In this document: positions 25,970 to 35,130 of the stretch, in pieces
Numbering within the stretch: position 1 is the stretch's first letter
Layout of the letters: each line of letters starts with the position of its first letter
DNA from: JAJPJQ01 sp964572145
GTDB lineage: Bacteria; Desulfobacterota; Binatia; UBA9968
Assembly: GCA_964572145.1 (NCBI GenBank)
Contig: CAZNES010000016.1
Location: 1 to 64,000 of the forward strand
Direction: 5' to 3'
DNA length: 64,000 nt
Translations under genes and position numbers: made by a program
The notes under the pieces: generated by a model
Databases searched by the model: none
What the model was told of the DNA's origin: nothing
The model's input: only the letters and a program-made list of their open reading frames with translations

Positions 25970-26141
25970 CCTACCTAATTTCAATTTCCACACTTTTTGA
26001 TTGTAGCTTTGTCCTCCCTGGTTCAATGAATGATGATCAAAACCCAAAGAAGACAAATAGTGCACTTTATAATTGTTCGGTGACACGCTTCGTCCAAGTG
26101 TTGATTTAGGTTTTGACTGTTGATAAAGGCTAGTCCGTCTC

Positions 26142-26149
26142 AAAGGAGG
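26142..26149 (+). promoter_or_regulatory. Strong Shine-Dalgarno sequence deciding a TTG start
   Basis: AAAGGAGG, five bases before TTG 26155. No ATG in a suitable place gives the expected PilM N-terminus, so TTG is the start. Confidence 0.75.
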
Positions 26150-26154
26150 GGCCA

Positions 26155-27075
26155 TTGCTAGGCTTGGGTGCAAGGGGCGTAGGGCTCGATATCGGCGAAG
26201 AGGCGGTACGGGCTGTTCTGCTCAAAAAGAGGGGGCAGCAATTCGTCCTGGCGGGGGTCGGGGTGAGTGAGATTGCGTCGCCGGATAATGAGCATGGGAC
26301 AGCTCAGGCGGTGTTAGCTGCCCTTAAGGACGCAGGTGTGAAAAAAGGGGATCCACTCGTCTGTTCCATCGGAGGTCCTGATGTCGTCATTAAGAAGGTT
26401 GAGCTCCCGGCCATACCGCCCCAGCAAGTTCTTGAGGCCGTCAGGTGGCATTTTAAAGAGACGGGTCTTCTTCCTGAAGAAGATGCCGTCTTTGACACCC
26501 AGATTCTTGAGTCCGCTACTACCGGCGCGATGAATATTCTTTCCGTCTGCGCGCCAAGGGCGCTCATAGACAAAAGCCTAAAGTTACTGGAAATGGCCGG
26601 TATCACGCCGCGCCACATGGACGTGGGGCCTCTGGCGGCTCTCAACGCTTTTTTGAGCCTCCAAAGGGTAGCTCAGGATGAAACGATTGTGTTTCTTAGC
26701 CTGAGCAAGCGATTGCCGTTTCTTTGCCTCTTTAGCCGTCACAGTCTTGTGCCTCTTGTCCGTTACTTCTCCCAGGAGATGGAAACCCCTGCTTACATGG
26801 TCGAGGAATTAAGGACTTCGGTGACCTATTTTCAGACGGAGCTAGCTGCCCCAGGGTCAAGCCTGCGCTGCGTTTATTGTGGAAGGGGTGAACTGTTCTC
26901 TGTCCTTAAGGAAGAAATGGAGGGCCTCTTTGCTCTCTGGAATCTCGCGGCGCCCCCCGAAGTCTTCGATCCTTTCTCGATTTTGGAGTGGGAGAAAAGC
27001 ATCCTGCCGCCCGGGAAATCCGTCCAGGGTCCAGAGCTTGTTCAGGCCGTTGGGCTGGCCTTGAGGGTGTTATGA
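26155..27075 (+). CDS. pilM: PilM/MshI-type pilus assembly protein
   Basis: 306 residues from a TTG start with a near-perfect ribosome site. GLDIGEEAVRAVLL is the actin-fold phosphate-1 segment, followed by KKVELPAIPPQQVLEAVRWHFK, typical of PilM. A cytoplasmic actin-like protein that binds the N-terminus of PilN under the inner membrane. It is shorter than the usual 350 residues because the later subdomain is reduced. Its stop overlaps pilN in an ATGA. It begins the second pilus transcription block. Confidence 0.82.
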   Translation: MLGLGARGVGLDIGEEAVRAVLLKKRGQQFVLAGVGVSEIASPDNEHGTAQAVLAALKDAGVKKGDPLVCSIGGPDVVIKKVELPAIPPQQVLEAVRWHFKETGLLPEEDAVFDTQILESATTGAMNILSVCAPRALIDKSLKLLEMAGITPRHMDVGPLAALNAFLSLQRVAQDETIVFLSLSKRLPFLCLFSRHSLVPLVRYFSQEMETPAYMVEELRTSVTYFQTELAAPGSSLRCVYCGRGELFSVLKEEMEGLFALWNLAAPPEVFDPFSILEWEKSILPPGKSVQGPELVQAVGLALRVL

Positions 27076-27656
27076 CCACCTTTCGCATCGATCTTCTACA
27101 TCCCGGCGGGTTTGCCAGAACCTGGCGCGATGCGTTGCTCACCCCGGGGGCGGGAAAAAGGCTCCTGTACTATTATGGTGGCTGTGTGCTGGCTATCCTG
27201 ATCGTTATAGGGATAGTGATGGTAAAGAGATCTACCGCCCAAGTGGATACGAAGGCCATCAATGAACTAATGCAAAAAATCGCTCAGCGCCAGAAAGATC
27301 TCACCAATCAACGGGCCATTTACCAGGGAATCGTCGAGATCGGAAGCTATGAGGTTGTCTGGTCGGACGTGCTCATGGCTCTAAGCGAGTCCATGCCATC
27401 CGATCTCTGGCTTCGGAGCATTGAGTTAGTTGAGGGCACTCCTACCCAACAGCTCTTTCGCCTGGTGCTGGCCACTCCGGTGAGGCCGGGAAGTGGAAAC
27501 CTTGTGGAGGTAAATAAGTTCTTTAACACCCTAGTGCAAGACCCGCGCTTTAAGAAGTTTCAATTGAAGGATTGGGAAGTCGTCTCCAAGGAAGAAGGCG
27601 GGCGTGGAGAAGAAAGGGATCTCGTAGCAACGGTAACGTTTAACGTGGTCTTATGA
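27072..27656 (+). CDS. pilN: PilN-type inner-membrane pilus protein
   Basis: 194 residues from ATG 27072, which overlaps the pilM stop. A short cytoplasmic N-terminus starting TTFRIDLL (the PilM-binding INLLP-type motif in variant form), one membrane helix at about 32-52, a coiled coil, and a periplasmic domain with SESMPSDLWLRSIEL, the characteristic PilN stretch. It links PilM to PilO in the alignment complex. Ends in an ATGA overlap with the next gene. Confidence 0.8.
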   Translation: MTTFRIDLLHPGGFARTWRDALLTPGAGKRLLYYYGGCVLAILIVIGIVMVKRSTAQVDTKAINELMQKIAQRQKDLTNQRAIYQGIVEIGSYEVVWSDVLMALSESMPSDLWLRSIELVEGTPTQQLFRLVLATPVRPGSGNLVEVNKFFNTLVQDPRFKKFQLKDWEVVSKEEGGRGEERDLVATVTFNVVL

Positions 27657-28606
27657 ACTTGCGTATCCTCTCGAACCCGCGTGTTCTCTGGTTCGGCTGG
27701 ATAGGGCTGATCCCCGTTGCCTTATTATTGGCATTCATGCTTTTGTATTGGCTCCCCCAGGCTGCCTATAAGGGTCGAACCGTTTACGGTGAGCGCATAA
27801 AGCTGCAAGTGCAATTAGAACAGATTGAAAAGGAAATTAAGCGAGATCTGGAACGGTATACGGACATCCTCAAGCGCTTTCCTTGGATCATCGAAGGCGC
27901 GGGAGGAACACTATTTCTGACCCGTTTGAGCGAAGTAGCTGGCGGCCAACGGCTTAAAATATTGGCAATCGGCTCTCTCGAGCGGAACAAAGTGGGTCAG
28001 GTCGAAAAGGTTGGCCGGAAGGTGGAACTTATCGGCTCTTACTCGGACGTTGTACGGTTGGTTGAGAGGGTCGAACACAATCGGGGAATCATGCAGGGGC
28101 TCAAGATCGAGGCGTCAGACCTCAAGGGGCGAACCGCGGCCCGGGGAGATTTACAGGCTCAGTTTAAGATGGCAACCATCGAGCTTACCCCTGATATCAG
28201 AGAAAAGCTGCGCTCGCTCCTTGCTTCTACACCGGGAGCCTCCACCGGTGAGGCCAAAGAGGCCGGACGCTCCTTAGCTCTTCCCGCTCCGAGGATAGAG
28301 CAGGGCTTGAATTTAGCCCAATCGCGGGACCCATTCAGGGCTGTTGGGATGAAACTAGCCGCTGGTGCAGGCGATAGCGTTTCGCCTCTATTCCCGAAGG
28401 TCACGTTTTCGGGAATTGTCAGCTTGCCCGATAAGAAGGCCGCGATTATCAACAACGAGATGGTACAGGAAGGGGGACGCACGGGAGAGATAATGGTCGA
28501 GAAAATTACCGATAGTGAGGTCGTGCTGAAGTCCGGCTCAGAGGTGAAACGGATGCAAATTCCGTTGTTCGCACCCCGACATTCAGGAAAGGAGCAGGAA
28601 AGGTGA
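27653..28606 (+). CDS. PilO fused to a PilP/MshK-like domain
   Basis: 317 residues against about 200 for PilO. A membrane helix at 13-36, a coiled coil and a PilO-like ferredoxin domain (to about 180) come first. A linker rich in Ala, Gly and Ser follows, then a C-terminal domain starting SRDPFRAV with KAAIINNEMVQEGG and SEVVLKSGSEVKRMQIPLF. That is the pattern of PilP/MshK-type homology-region domains that touch the secretin. The fusion would join the inner-membrane alignment complex to the outer-membrane channel in one chain. Domain assignment of the C-terminus is by pattern only. Confidence 0.7.
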   Translation: MNLRILSNPRVLWFGWIGLIPVALLLAFMLLYWLPQAAYKGRTVYGERIKLQVQLEQIEKEIKRDLERYTDILKRFPWIIEGAGGTLFLTRLSEVAGGQRLKILAIGSLERNKVGQVEKVGRKVELIGSYSDVVRLVERVEHNRGIMQGLKIEASDLKGRTAARGDLQAQFKMATIELTPDIREKLRSLLASTPGASTGEAKEAGRSLALPAPRIEQGLNLAQSRDPFRAVGMKLAAGAGDSVSPLFPKVTFSGIVSLPDKKAAIINNEMVQEGGRTGEIMVEKITDSEVVLKSGSEVKRMQIPLFAPRHSGKEQER

Positions 28607-28680
28607 GCGTTCGCGCGTGAGCTGTTTTTTCTTCCCGGCTGACTGATCACGGCACCGACTGAACGCTTACACAAGGTCTT

Positions 28681-30201
28681 ATGATTTTTATCAAATTCAT
28701 ACAACGGTTTCTATTAATCTTGCCTTTTGTGTCTCTGCCAGTGATTTGGGCAGCAGATGCGCCGCGACAGTTGCCGCAGAGCCTAGAAGAATCCGTCATT
28801 GCCTCCCTGCCGGTTACGCCGATTTCCCTTGAGCTTCGCGATGCGGATATCCAATCGTTGCTCCGCGACCTGGGAAAACAGTTTAAGATTAATTTTCTCG
28901 TCCACGAACAGGTCAAAGGAACAATTTCCGTGAGCTTGGATAGGGTTCCCCTGCGAGATGCGCTGCAGGGGATTGCGCGGGCAAATGGGCTTCTCCTTAT
29001 TCCGGGACCCGGCGATATCATTGAGATCCTTCCCGTCCAAGGTTATCTAGCCCGCCTGGAGCAGCTTGCCTTGGCGGCTCCGGCACCCAAGGTCGAAGCG
29101 CCTCCGCCCTTTGTCACGCAACAAGTCGAGATCAAGTATGCGTTCAATCCCCAGGATTCCATCTCCTCGGTCGGGCGCTCGGCCAACATCAGCGGCAAGC
29201 AGATCAAAAACCTCACCGAGCTGGCCGACCTGCTCAGAAAGCGCTTGAGCGGACGGCCCGGTTCCGATATCAGTGTCGTTAACCGGATTAACTCTTTAGT
29301 CATCACCGATACGCCGCAAAAAGTGGAGGAGATCGTCGGTATCATCCAAAGCATCGACGTGGCCACTGAAACCGTGGGCATCGAAGCGCGCATCGTCGAG
29401 GTGACGAGTCAGGCTTTGGAGGACTTGGGCGTCCAGTGGGGCGTGCGCGTTAAGACCGGCTCGTTGCTCGTCGCCGGCGGTGGAAGAGGAGTCGAGACGG
29501 GCACGCCACCCACGGTTCCCCAAAGCGGGAACGTAGGGTTGAGCGGCTCCAATTTCATCGTCAATCTGCCAGCCAATCTTCCTATTGGCGGGCCGGGGGG
29601 CTCGCTCGGTTTTACCATCGCCCAAGGGGCCAACCGCTTGCTTGATTTCCAGATCTCCGCCCTGGAGCAGGATGGTAAGCTCAGACTCTTGGCTGCGCCC
29701 AAGCTAACGACCATGAATCATGAGCGCGCCTGGATCGAGAGCGGCAGGGAGATTCCTTTTACCTCGACGGTCGCCGCCACGGGCACCACAATTGCTACGG
29801 TGGAATTCAAGAACGCGACCATCGAGCTGGAGGTAACGCCCCACGTAATAAAGAATAGCTCCTCCACGGCAATTGCGCTGGACGTGGTGGTGGCTCGCAA
29901 GGAAGCGGATTTTACCCAGAGGATCGGCCTAAACCAAAACCCGCCCCTGTTCACGCGCACCGTCTATACCCACGCGCTGGTCCAAGACGGAGAAACCGCC
30001 GTCATCGGCGGCCTCATACGGGAAGATAGCACGAACAGCGTAGATAAAATCCCAGTGCTCGGCGACATACCCGTGCTCGGATGGATGTTCAAGCGGACCG
30101 AGAAAAGGGAAGACAAAAACCATCTGATGATTTTTTTGACACCGACGATTCTGCCGACGCCGCTCAGCGCGGCGGCGACCAAGGGAGCCAGCGCGCCATA
30201 G
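28681..30201 (+). CDS. pilQ: PilQ/MshL-type secretin
   Basis: 506 residues. Signal peptide of about 24 residues (LILPFVSLPVIWA), an STN/N0-like domain (ISLELRDADIQSLLRDLG), N1-type repeats, and the secretin core with VGIEARIVEVTSQALEDLG and VIGGLIRED...VPVLGDIPVLGWMFK, ending in FLTPTIL. It forms the outer-membrane channel for the pilus. It lacks AMIN peptidoglycan domains, so it is nearer in layout to MshL than to full PilQ. The following ATPase carries a peptidoglycan-binding domain that could provide anchoring instead. Confidence 0.88.
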   Translation: MIFIKFIQRFLLILPFVSLPVIWAADAPRQLPQSLEESVIASLPVTPISLELRDADIQSLLRDLGKQFKINFLVHEQVKGTISVSLDRVPLRDALQGIARANGLLLIPGPGDIIEILPVQGYLARLEQLALAAPAPKVEAPPPFVTQQVEIKYAFNPQDSISSVGRSANISGKQIKNLTELADLLRKRLSGRPGSDISVVNRINSLVITDTPQKVEEIVGIIQSIDVATETVGIEARIVEVTSQALEDLGVQWGVRVKTGSLLVAGGGRGVETGTPPTVPQSGNVGLSGSNFIVNLPANLPIGGPGGSLGFTIAQGANRLLDFQISALEQDGKLRLLAAPKLTTMNHERAWIESGREIPFTSTVAATGTTIATVEFKNATIELEVTPHVIKNSSSTAIALDVVVARKEADFTQRIGLNQNPPLFTRTVYTHALVQDGETAVIGGLIREDSTNSVDKIPVLGDIPVLGWMFKRTEKREDKNHLMIFLTPTILPTPLSAAATKGASAP

Positions 30202-30236
30202 CATAGATCGACGCGGGGATATTGGAGCTCGAACCG

Positions 30237-31901
30237 ATGTGGCCGGAATCGTACGAATCCTATTATAACCTGACGGAGACTCCGTTCTCCCTCACCCCGA
30301 ACCCTCGCTTTCTCTTTCGCAGCAAGGGGCATCACGATGCTCTCCAAGCAGTGCTTTACGGCCTTGAAACCGAAAAGGGTATCCTGGCGATTATCGGTGA
30401 GGTCGGCACGGGAAAGACCACCCTCTGCCGCACCCTGCTGGAGCTTTTGCCGCAGAAGTTCAAAACGGCGCTCTTGCTTGACCCACACCTGTCGGTGATC
30501 GGCCTGCTGAGGGCCATCGTTGAGCGCCTAGCAATTCCGGCAGATAGATTCGCGTATCCTTCCCTCATGCGCTCCCTGGAAGATTTTCTGATGCAAGCCG
30601 CAGAGCGGGGAGAGCGCCCGGTCGTGATCGTGGACGAAGCTCAGCGTCTCTCCATGGCCGTGCTGGAACAGATCCGTATCCTGTCGAACCTTGAGACGCC
30701 GGCACGAAAGCTTCTCCAGGTCGTGCTCGTGGGCCAGACAGAACTGGAAGAGAAGCTGCTGCGCTACGATCTGCGCCAGCTTAATCAGCGAATCGGCGTA
30801 CGTTGTCACCTGCGTCCTCTTTCGCGCCGCGATACTCATTCCTACGTCGAGCACCGGCTGCGGCTTGCCGGGCTAGCGGGGAAAACCCCCTTTACCCGGT
30901 TCGCCCTGAGAAAGATCTGGGTCCATTCAAAAGGCATTCCCAGGATGATCAACCACATATGCGACCGTGCCCTTGCTGCAGGCTCCATTGCGCGCTCACC
31001 CAAGATTGGCTCTTCTCTCGTAACTCGGGCGGTCGAGAGCCTGGGCAGCCAACCTCGCCCTTCTCCACTTTCCGTGCGACCCTCAGTAGCCCTCGCCGGT
31101 TTGCTTGTGGCCCTGATGGGAGGGGGCATCCTCTTCTGGCAGGGGCGCGGACGGGATTGGCTGAGTGGTATATCTCTGCTCAATCCGCCTACTGCTAAGG
31201 TTTCAGCTCAGATCAAAGAGACGGCGCCGGCTGCTACAAAGCCTGAGGTCAAAACAGTGTCTAGCTCGAATTTCATTGGCATCTCGGACCACGAGGCGCT
31301 TTTGAAAAGGCTTTTGAGCCTATGGGGTATAAAAAATATCGACGATAAAGGACCCAAAGCTTGGTCCGTTACCCCCGATGGCTCTCCGGATGTCCGTTTA
31401 ATTGCCGCCCGCCACGGACTCGAAGCAGTTCAACTGAATCATCCTCCGTGGTCAGATATTGAGGCGATCGGAATGCCGGCGATTTTACAGTGGGATGGAC
31501 AAGCTCAACCCCGTCTGCTAAGCCGGATAGAAGAAAATGCGACGATTTTCTTAGCGCCGGATGGGACGGAAGAAAGACATTCCCTTGAGGCGATGAGAAA
31601 AAAGAGACTGGTTTCCGGTTGGATACTCTGGCTCAACCAGGACGGCTGGACTCGACTCGCAACTATGGAGTGGACTGAGCGCATGGTGACGCTCTTTGCC
31701 GCGCGTTTAAACACGTTGGGGTATTTGGATTATCCCCTTCCTTCGAGCTATGACGAGCGCTTCAAAAGGGCGGTACGCCATTTTCAGCATAAGATCGGGT
31801 TGTCAACGGACGGTGTCGTTGGGCCGAGAACTGCTATGGCTCTTGTCCTGGCAAGCGGGCGGCAAGGATTCCCGCGGCTCAATGACGGAGGAAGTCAATG
31901 A
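30237..31901 (+). CDS. ExeA/MshM-type AAA ATPase with membrane helix and peptidoglycan-binding domain
   Basis: 554 residues from ATG 30237, which has GGAG nine bases upstream; a TTG at 30222 is an alternative. The cytoplasmic ATPase opens with YYNLTETPFSLTPNPRFLF (ExeA signature), Walker A GEVGTGKTTL near 60 and Walker B VVIVDEAQRLS. A membrane helix lies at about 285-305. The periplasmic part ends in a PG_binding_1 domain (LNTLGYL...FKRAVRHFQHKIGLSTDGVVGPRT). ExeA helps secretin assembly by remodelling or binding peptidoglycan; MshM holds the same position in MSHA loci, right after the secretin. Confidence 0.87.
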   Translation: MWPESYESYYNLTETPFSLTPNPRFLFRSKGHHDALQAVLYGLETEKGILAIIGEVGTGKTTLCRTLLELLPQKFKTALLLDPHLSVIGLLRAIVERLAIPADRFAYPSLMRSLEDFLMQAAERGERPVVIVDEAQRLSMAVLEQIRILSNLETPARKLLQVVLVGQTELEEKLLRYDLRQLNQRIGVRCHLRPLSRRDTHSYVEHRLRLAGLAGKTPFTRFALRKIWVHSKGIPRMINHICDRALAAGSIARSPKIGSSLVTRAVESLGSQPRPSPLSVRPSVALAGLLVALMGGGILFWQGRGRDWLSGISLLNPPTAKVSAQIKETAPAATKPEVKTVSSSNFIGISDHEALLKRLLSLWGIKNIDDKGPKAWSVTPDGSPDVRLIAARHGLEAVQLNHPPWSDIEAIGMPAILQWDGQAQPRLLSRIEENATIFLAPDGTEERHSLEAMRKKRLVSGWILWLNQDGWTRLATMEWTERMVTLFAARLNTLGYLDYPLPSSYDERFKRAVRHFQHKIGLSTDGVVGPRTAMALVLASGRQGFPRLNDGGSQ

Positions 31902-31996
31902 AGCATTCTGCGGTGCCCCTGCGACCCCAAAAGATGGGACGCGAAGAGACGATTTTAGGAAAGAATAAATCGGTAACGGAGTAGGCGAAAATTCCT

Positions 31997-33718
31997 ATGC
32001 TGGCGAGGCAACATGTTCGCTTAGGTGAACTTTTAGTTGATGAAGGGCTCGTCAGTTACGACCAGCTCCAGAGCGCTCTGGTCGAGCAGCTCAAATCGAA
32101 GAAGCGCATCGGCCAAGTAATGGTCGGGCAAGGCTGGCTATTAGAGGAACAGCTGACTCGAGGTCTCTCGAAACAGTTCGGCCTTGAGGTCCTTTCGGCT
32201 GATGCCTTCGAGAGCATCTCTCCCGAGGTTGTCAGGCTGATTCCCGAGTCCTTGGCTAGGACTTACTCGATCATGCCAGTTGGAATGGACGATCGGGCCT
32301 TGGCCGTAGCCACAACCGATCCTCTGAATGTTGTCGCCCAAGACGAGCTAAATCATGCCGCTGGGATGAGGATCCATTTCAAGCTTGCCCCAGTCAAGGC
32401 CATTCGAGAGGCTATCGAGCGTTATTACTCACAAGTCTCGATCGACCGAGGGCTGGAAGAAATGGCCCAAGCGGAGGTCCCTATCAGTATCAGTTCATAC
32501 GTTTCCGCAGACGAAACGGCAGACCTGAGTGAACTGAAACAGCAAGCCGGTCTTCCTCCGGTGGTCAAGCTGATTAATCATCTGCTTTACCAGGCGGCCA
32601 CGCAACGCGCGTCGGACATTCACATCGAGCCTTACGAAGAAAATACCAAGGTGCGCTTTCGGATTGACGGCGTCCTTTACGATTTTACGCAGGTGCCCCG
32701 TCAGCTCCACCTCGCGGTGGTATCCCGCATCAAGATCGTCGCCAATATGGATATCGCGGAGCGCCGTCTCCCTCAGGATGGCGGTTTCAAGGTCAGCTCC
32801 GATGGCGTGGAGTATGATTTTCGTGTCTCCACCCTGCCTGCTATTTATGGCGAAAAGGTGGAGCTTCGCCTGTTGGAAAAGCAGGCGGTCGCCACCCACT
32901 ATACTTTGGAGTCGCTGGGCTTTGAGCCGGAACAGCTCAAGATCTTTAAGCCCGCCATCCAACGTCCGTGGGGTATGATCCTGATAACCGGTCCGACCGG
33001 GAGCGGCAAATCGACCACACTTCACACCGCCCTGAAGATCATCCGCTCACCGAGCACCAATATCATCACGGTTGAGGATCCGGTTGAATATCGCCAGCCC
33101 GGCATCCAGCAGGTTCAGGTGAAGCCCGCTATCGGGCTCGACTTTGCCACTGCGTTGCGCTCGATCCTGCGGCAAGACCCGGATATCATCATGGTGGGAG
33201 AGATCCGGGATTTGGAGACTGCGCAGATGGCTGTCCGCGCCGCCTTGACCGGCCACCTCCTCTTCTCCACCCTGCACACCAATGATGCCATCTCTACCAT
33301 TGTTCGACTCGTTAATATCGGAGTAGAGCCTCATCTTGTGGCGGTAGCCCTGACGCTGGCCGCAGCCCAAAGGCTGGTGCGGAAGATTTGCCTGAAGTGC
33401 AAAGAGCGTTACGACCCCCCACCGTCAGAGCAGAAGCTCTTTGACTTTTTGCCGGCGCCTCCTTCGACCCTTTACCGTGGCAGGGGATGCGTCTACTGCC
33501 GCAATACGGGGTATTCGGGACGTATTGCCGTATTCGAGCTTTTCCCGATCACGAGCAGGGTGCGGGCGATGATCACCGAGGGGAGCAATCTCGATATCCT
33601 GAGAAAGTATCAAGAGGAGCAAGGCATGGACCCTTTGCGCCGAAGCGGCCTCAGGAAGGCCGCCGCGGGTATAACCACGGTGGAGGAGGTCCTGGCCACC
33701 TGTATCGAGGAAGACTAA
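31997..33718 (+). CDS. pilB: PilB/MshE-type pilus extension ATPase
   Basis: 573 residues. N-terminal MshEN/GspE-N domain (VRLGELLVDEGLV...QLTRGLSKQFG), which in MshE binds cyclic di-GMP. Walker A GPTGSGKST near 332, Asp box VEDPVEYRQPG, Walker B IIMVGEIRDLETA, His box and a tetra-cysteine zinc motif (CLKCKERY...GCVYC) are all complete. It powers pilin addition from the cytoplasmic face. No PilT-type retraction ATPase is present in the window. One base separates it from pilC. Confidence 0.92.
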   Translation: MLARQHVRLGELLVDEGLVSYDQLQSALVEQLKSKKRIGQVMVGQGWLLEEQLTRGLSKQFGLEVLSADAFESISPEVVRLIPESLARTYSIMPVGMDDRALAVATTDPLNVVAQDELNHAAGMRIHFKLAPVKAIREAIERYYSQVSIDRGLEEMAQAEVPISISSYVSADETADLSELKQQAGLPPVVKLINHLLYQAATQRASDIHIEPYEENTKVRFRIDGVLYDFTQVPRQLHLAVVSRIKIVANMDIAERRLPQDGGFKVSSDGVEYDFRVSTLPAIYGEKVELRLLEKQAVATHYTLESLGFEPEQLKIFKPAIQRPWGMILITGPTGSGKSTTLHTALKIIRSPSTNIITVEDPVEYRQPGIQQVQVKPAIGLDFATALRSILRQDPDIIMVGEIRDLETAQMAVRAALTGHLLFSTLHTNDAISTIVRLVNIGVEPHLVAVALTLAAAQRLVRKICLKCKERYDPPPSEQKLFDFLPAPPSTLYRGRGCVYCRNTGYSGRIAVFELFPITSRVRAMITEGSNLDILRKYQEEQGMDPLRRSGLRKAAAGITTVEEVLATCIEED

Positions 33719-33719
33719 G

Positions 33720-34994
33720 ATGCCTAGTTTCGATTACGAGGTTATTGATCGAGATGGAAAATTAAGGAGAGGACAGATGGAGGCCCTTCAAGAGGAGCTC
33801 CTGCAAAAAGAGCTGGCCCAGCAAGGGCTCTTCGTCCTCAATATTCGAAGGTCCAGTGGAGGGGTTGCCGCAGTAACATTCTCAGGGCTGCGAGAGAGAC
33901 GCCCCACCCGCATGGTCAGGTCGCCGCTGCTCCAGCGTCTTGTCCGGCGGGTCAAGGTCACAGATTTGGTCCTATTTACCGGTCAACTCGCGGCCATGGT
34001 CGAGGGCGGCCTCCATCTCGTGCGGAGCCTCAGGGCGCTGGCGGCTGAGACGCCAAACAGGCGCTTCAGGAAGGCCATCGAGCAGGTGGCCTCAGATGTT
34101 GAAGCCGGCTCAAGCTTCGCTGACGCTCTGGAGAAGCACCCCTGGGCCTTCAACAATATTTTTGTCGGTCTTACCCGTGTCGGTGAGGCGGTCAGCCAAT
34201 TGCCGGCGACGCTCAACCAGCTCACCGTATATCTCGAAAAGAGCGCGAACCTCAGAAGGAAGATCATCGGGGCCTTGTCCTATCCGCTCCTGATCTTTTC
34301 CATTACTGTCGTTATGTTCTTCATCATAGCCATCAAGATCGTTCCTATTTTTGAAGGCATATATGGTCGATTTAACGCGCCTCTCCCGGTCCCGACCCTC
34401 ATGCTCGTTCGGGTCAGCCAGGTGATCCGATCCAATCTCTTCGTAGCCCTACTGGTAATGGCGCTCGTCGGCATCGGGTTTTACTTTGGCGCCCCGGCTG
34501 AAAGATTGCGCTATATCTTTGATCGTTTTAAGCTCCGCCTGCCCATCTTTGGTCCCCTTATCCGTAAGGCGATCCTGGCCAAGGTCTGCCGGAGCCTTTC
34601 CACTCTGGTTCAGAGCGGTGCGCCTCTTTTGGAAGCCCTGGACATGAGCGCCGAGGCGGCGGGCAATCGCGTCATCGAGGAAGCTATCCGTCACAGCATC
34701 GCCAATGTCAGAGAGGGAGGCACAGTTGCAGAGTCCCTGCGTCGGAGCGGTCAGTTTCCGTCGCTCGTGACCCAGATGGTCGGCACCGGCGAGGAGAGCG
34801 GGCAGCTTGCGGCTATGCTGGGTAAATCGGCGCTTTACTACGAGCAGCAAGTTGAGGCTATGGCCAATGCCCTTGCTCCCATTCTTGAACCGATCCTGAT
34901 CGTTATTGTGGGAATCATGGCAGGCTTTATTATCATCTCGCTTTATCTTCCCATCTTCGGTCTTGGTCAGGCTGTTATGCGCGGCGTTAGATAG
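33720..34994 (+). CDS. pilC: PilC/MshG-type inner-membrane platform protein
   Basis: 424 residues. Opening FDYEVIDRDGKLRRGQMEA is the standard PilC/GspF N-terminus, followed by two T2SSF domains: FTGQLAAMVEGGLHLVRSLRAL and KVCRSLSTLVQSGAPLLEALDM. Membrane helices lie near 190-215, 240-260 and 390-415. It is the platform turned by PilB. It follows pilB with no real gap and precedes the pilin. Confidence 0.92.
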   Translation: MPSFDYEVIDRDGKLRRGQMEALQEELLQKELAQQGLFVLNIRRSSGGVAAVTFSGLRERRPTRMVRSPLLQRLVRRVKVTDLVLFTGQLAAMVEGGLHLVRSLRALAAETPNRRFRKAIEQVASDVEAGSSFADALEKHPWAFNNIFVGLTRVGEAVSQLPATLNQLTVYLEKSANLRRKIIGALSYPLLIFSITVVMFFIIAIKIVPIFEGIYGRFNAPLPVPTLMLVRVSQVIRSNLFVALLVMALVGIGFYFGAPAERLRYIFDRFKLRLPIFGPLIRKAILAKVCRSLSTLVQSGAPLLEALDMSAEAAGNRVIEEAIRHSIANVREGGTVAESLRRSGQFPSLVTQMVGTGEESGQLAAMLGKSALYYEQQVEAMANALAPILEPILIVIVGIMAGFIIISLYLPIFGLGQAVMRGVR

Positions 34995-35053
34995 AGGGCT
35001 TTAAACCCTTGCAAGCAGGGGTTCGGTATGGTAACTAGACGGGAAATGCAAAA

Positions 35054-35130
35054 GGAAAGGAAAGGAGAAAAAGATGACTATAAGGAAAGGAGAAAAAGAT
35101 GACTAAAGGAAAGGAGAAAAAGATGACTAA
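35054..35130 (+). repeat. Threefold tandem repeat of ribosome site plus start codon
   Basis: The unit GGAAAGGAGAAAAAGATGAC is repeated three times with ATG at 35074, 35099 and 35123. Copy 1 to 2 is 25 bases and copy 2 to 3 is 24. The second and third ATG are in the pilin frame. The first opens a 10-codon frame that stops at 35104-35106, overlapping the second start. Confidence 0.9.

Noticed and set aside
25867..26109. 80-codon frame upstream of pilM
   Set aside because: Runs through the structured RNA-like region and lacks any domain or ribosome site.
34991..35023. Sigma-54 promoter before the pilin (GGGCTT...TTGCA)
   Set aside because: GG to GC spacing is 12 bases instead of 10; the segment is better read as an AACCC/GGGTT hairpin.
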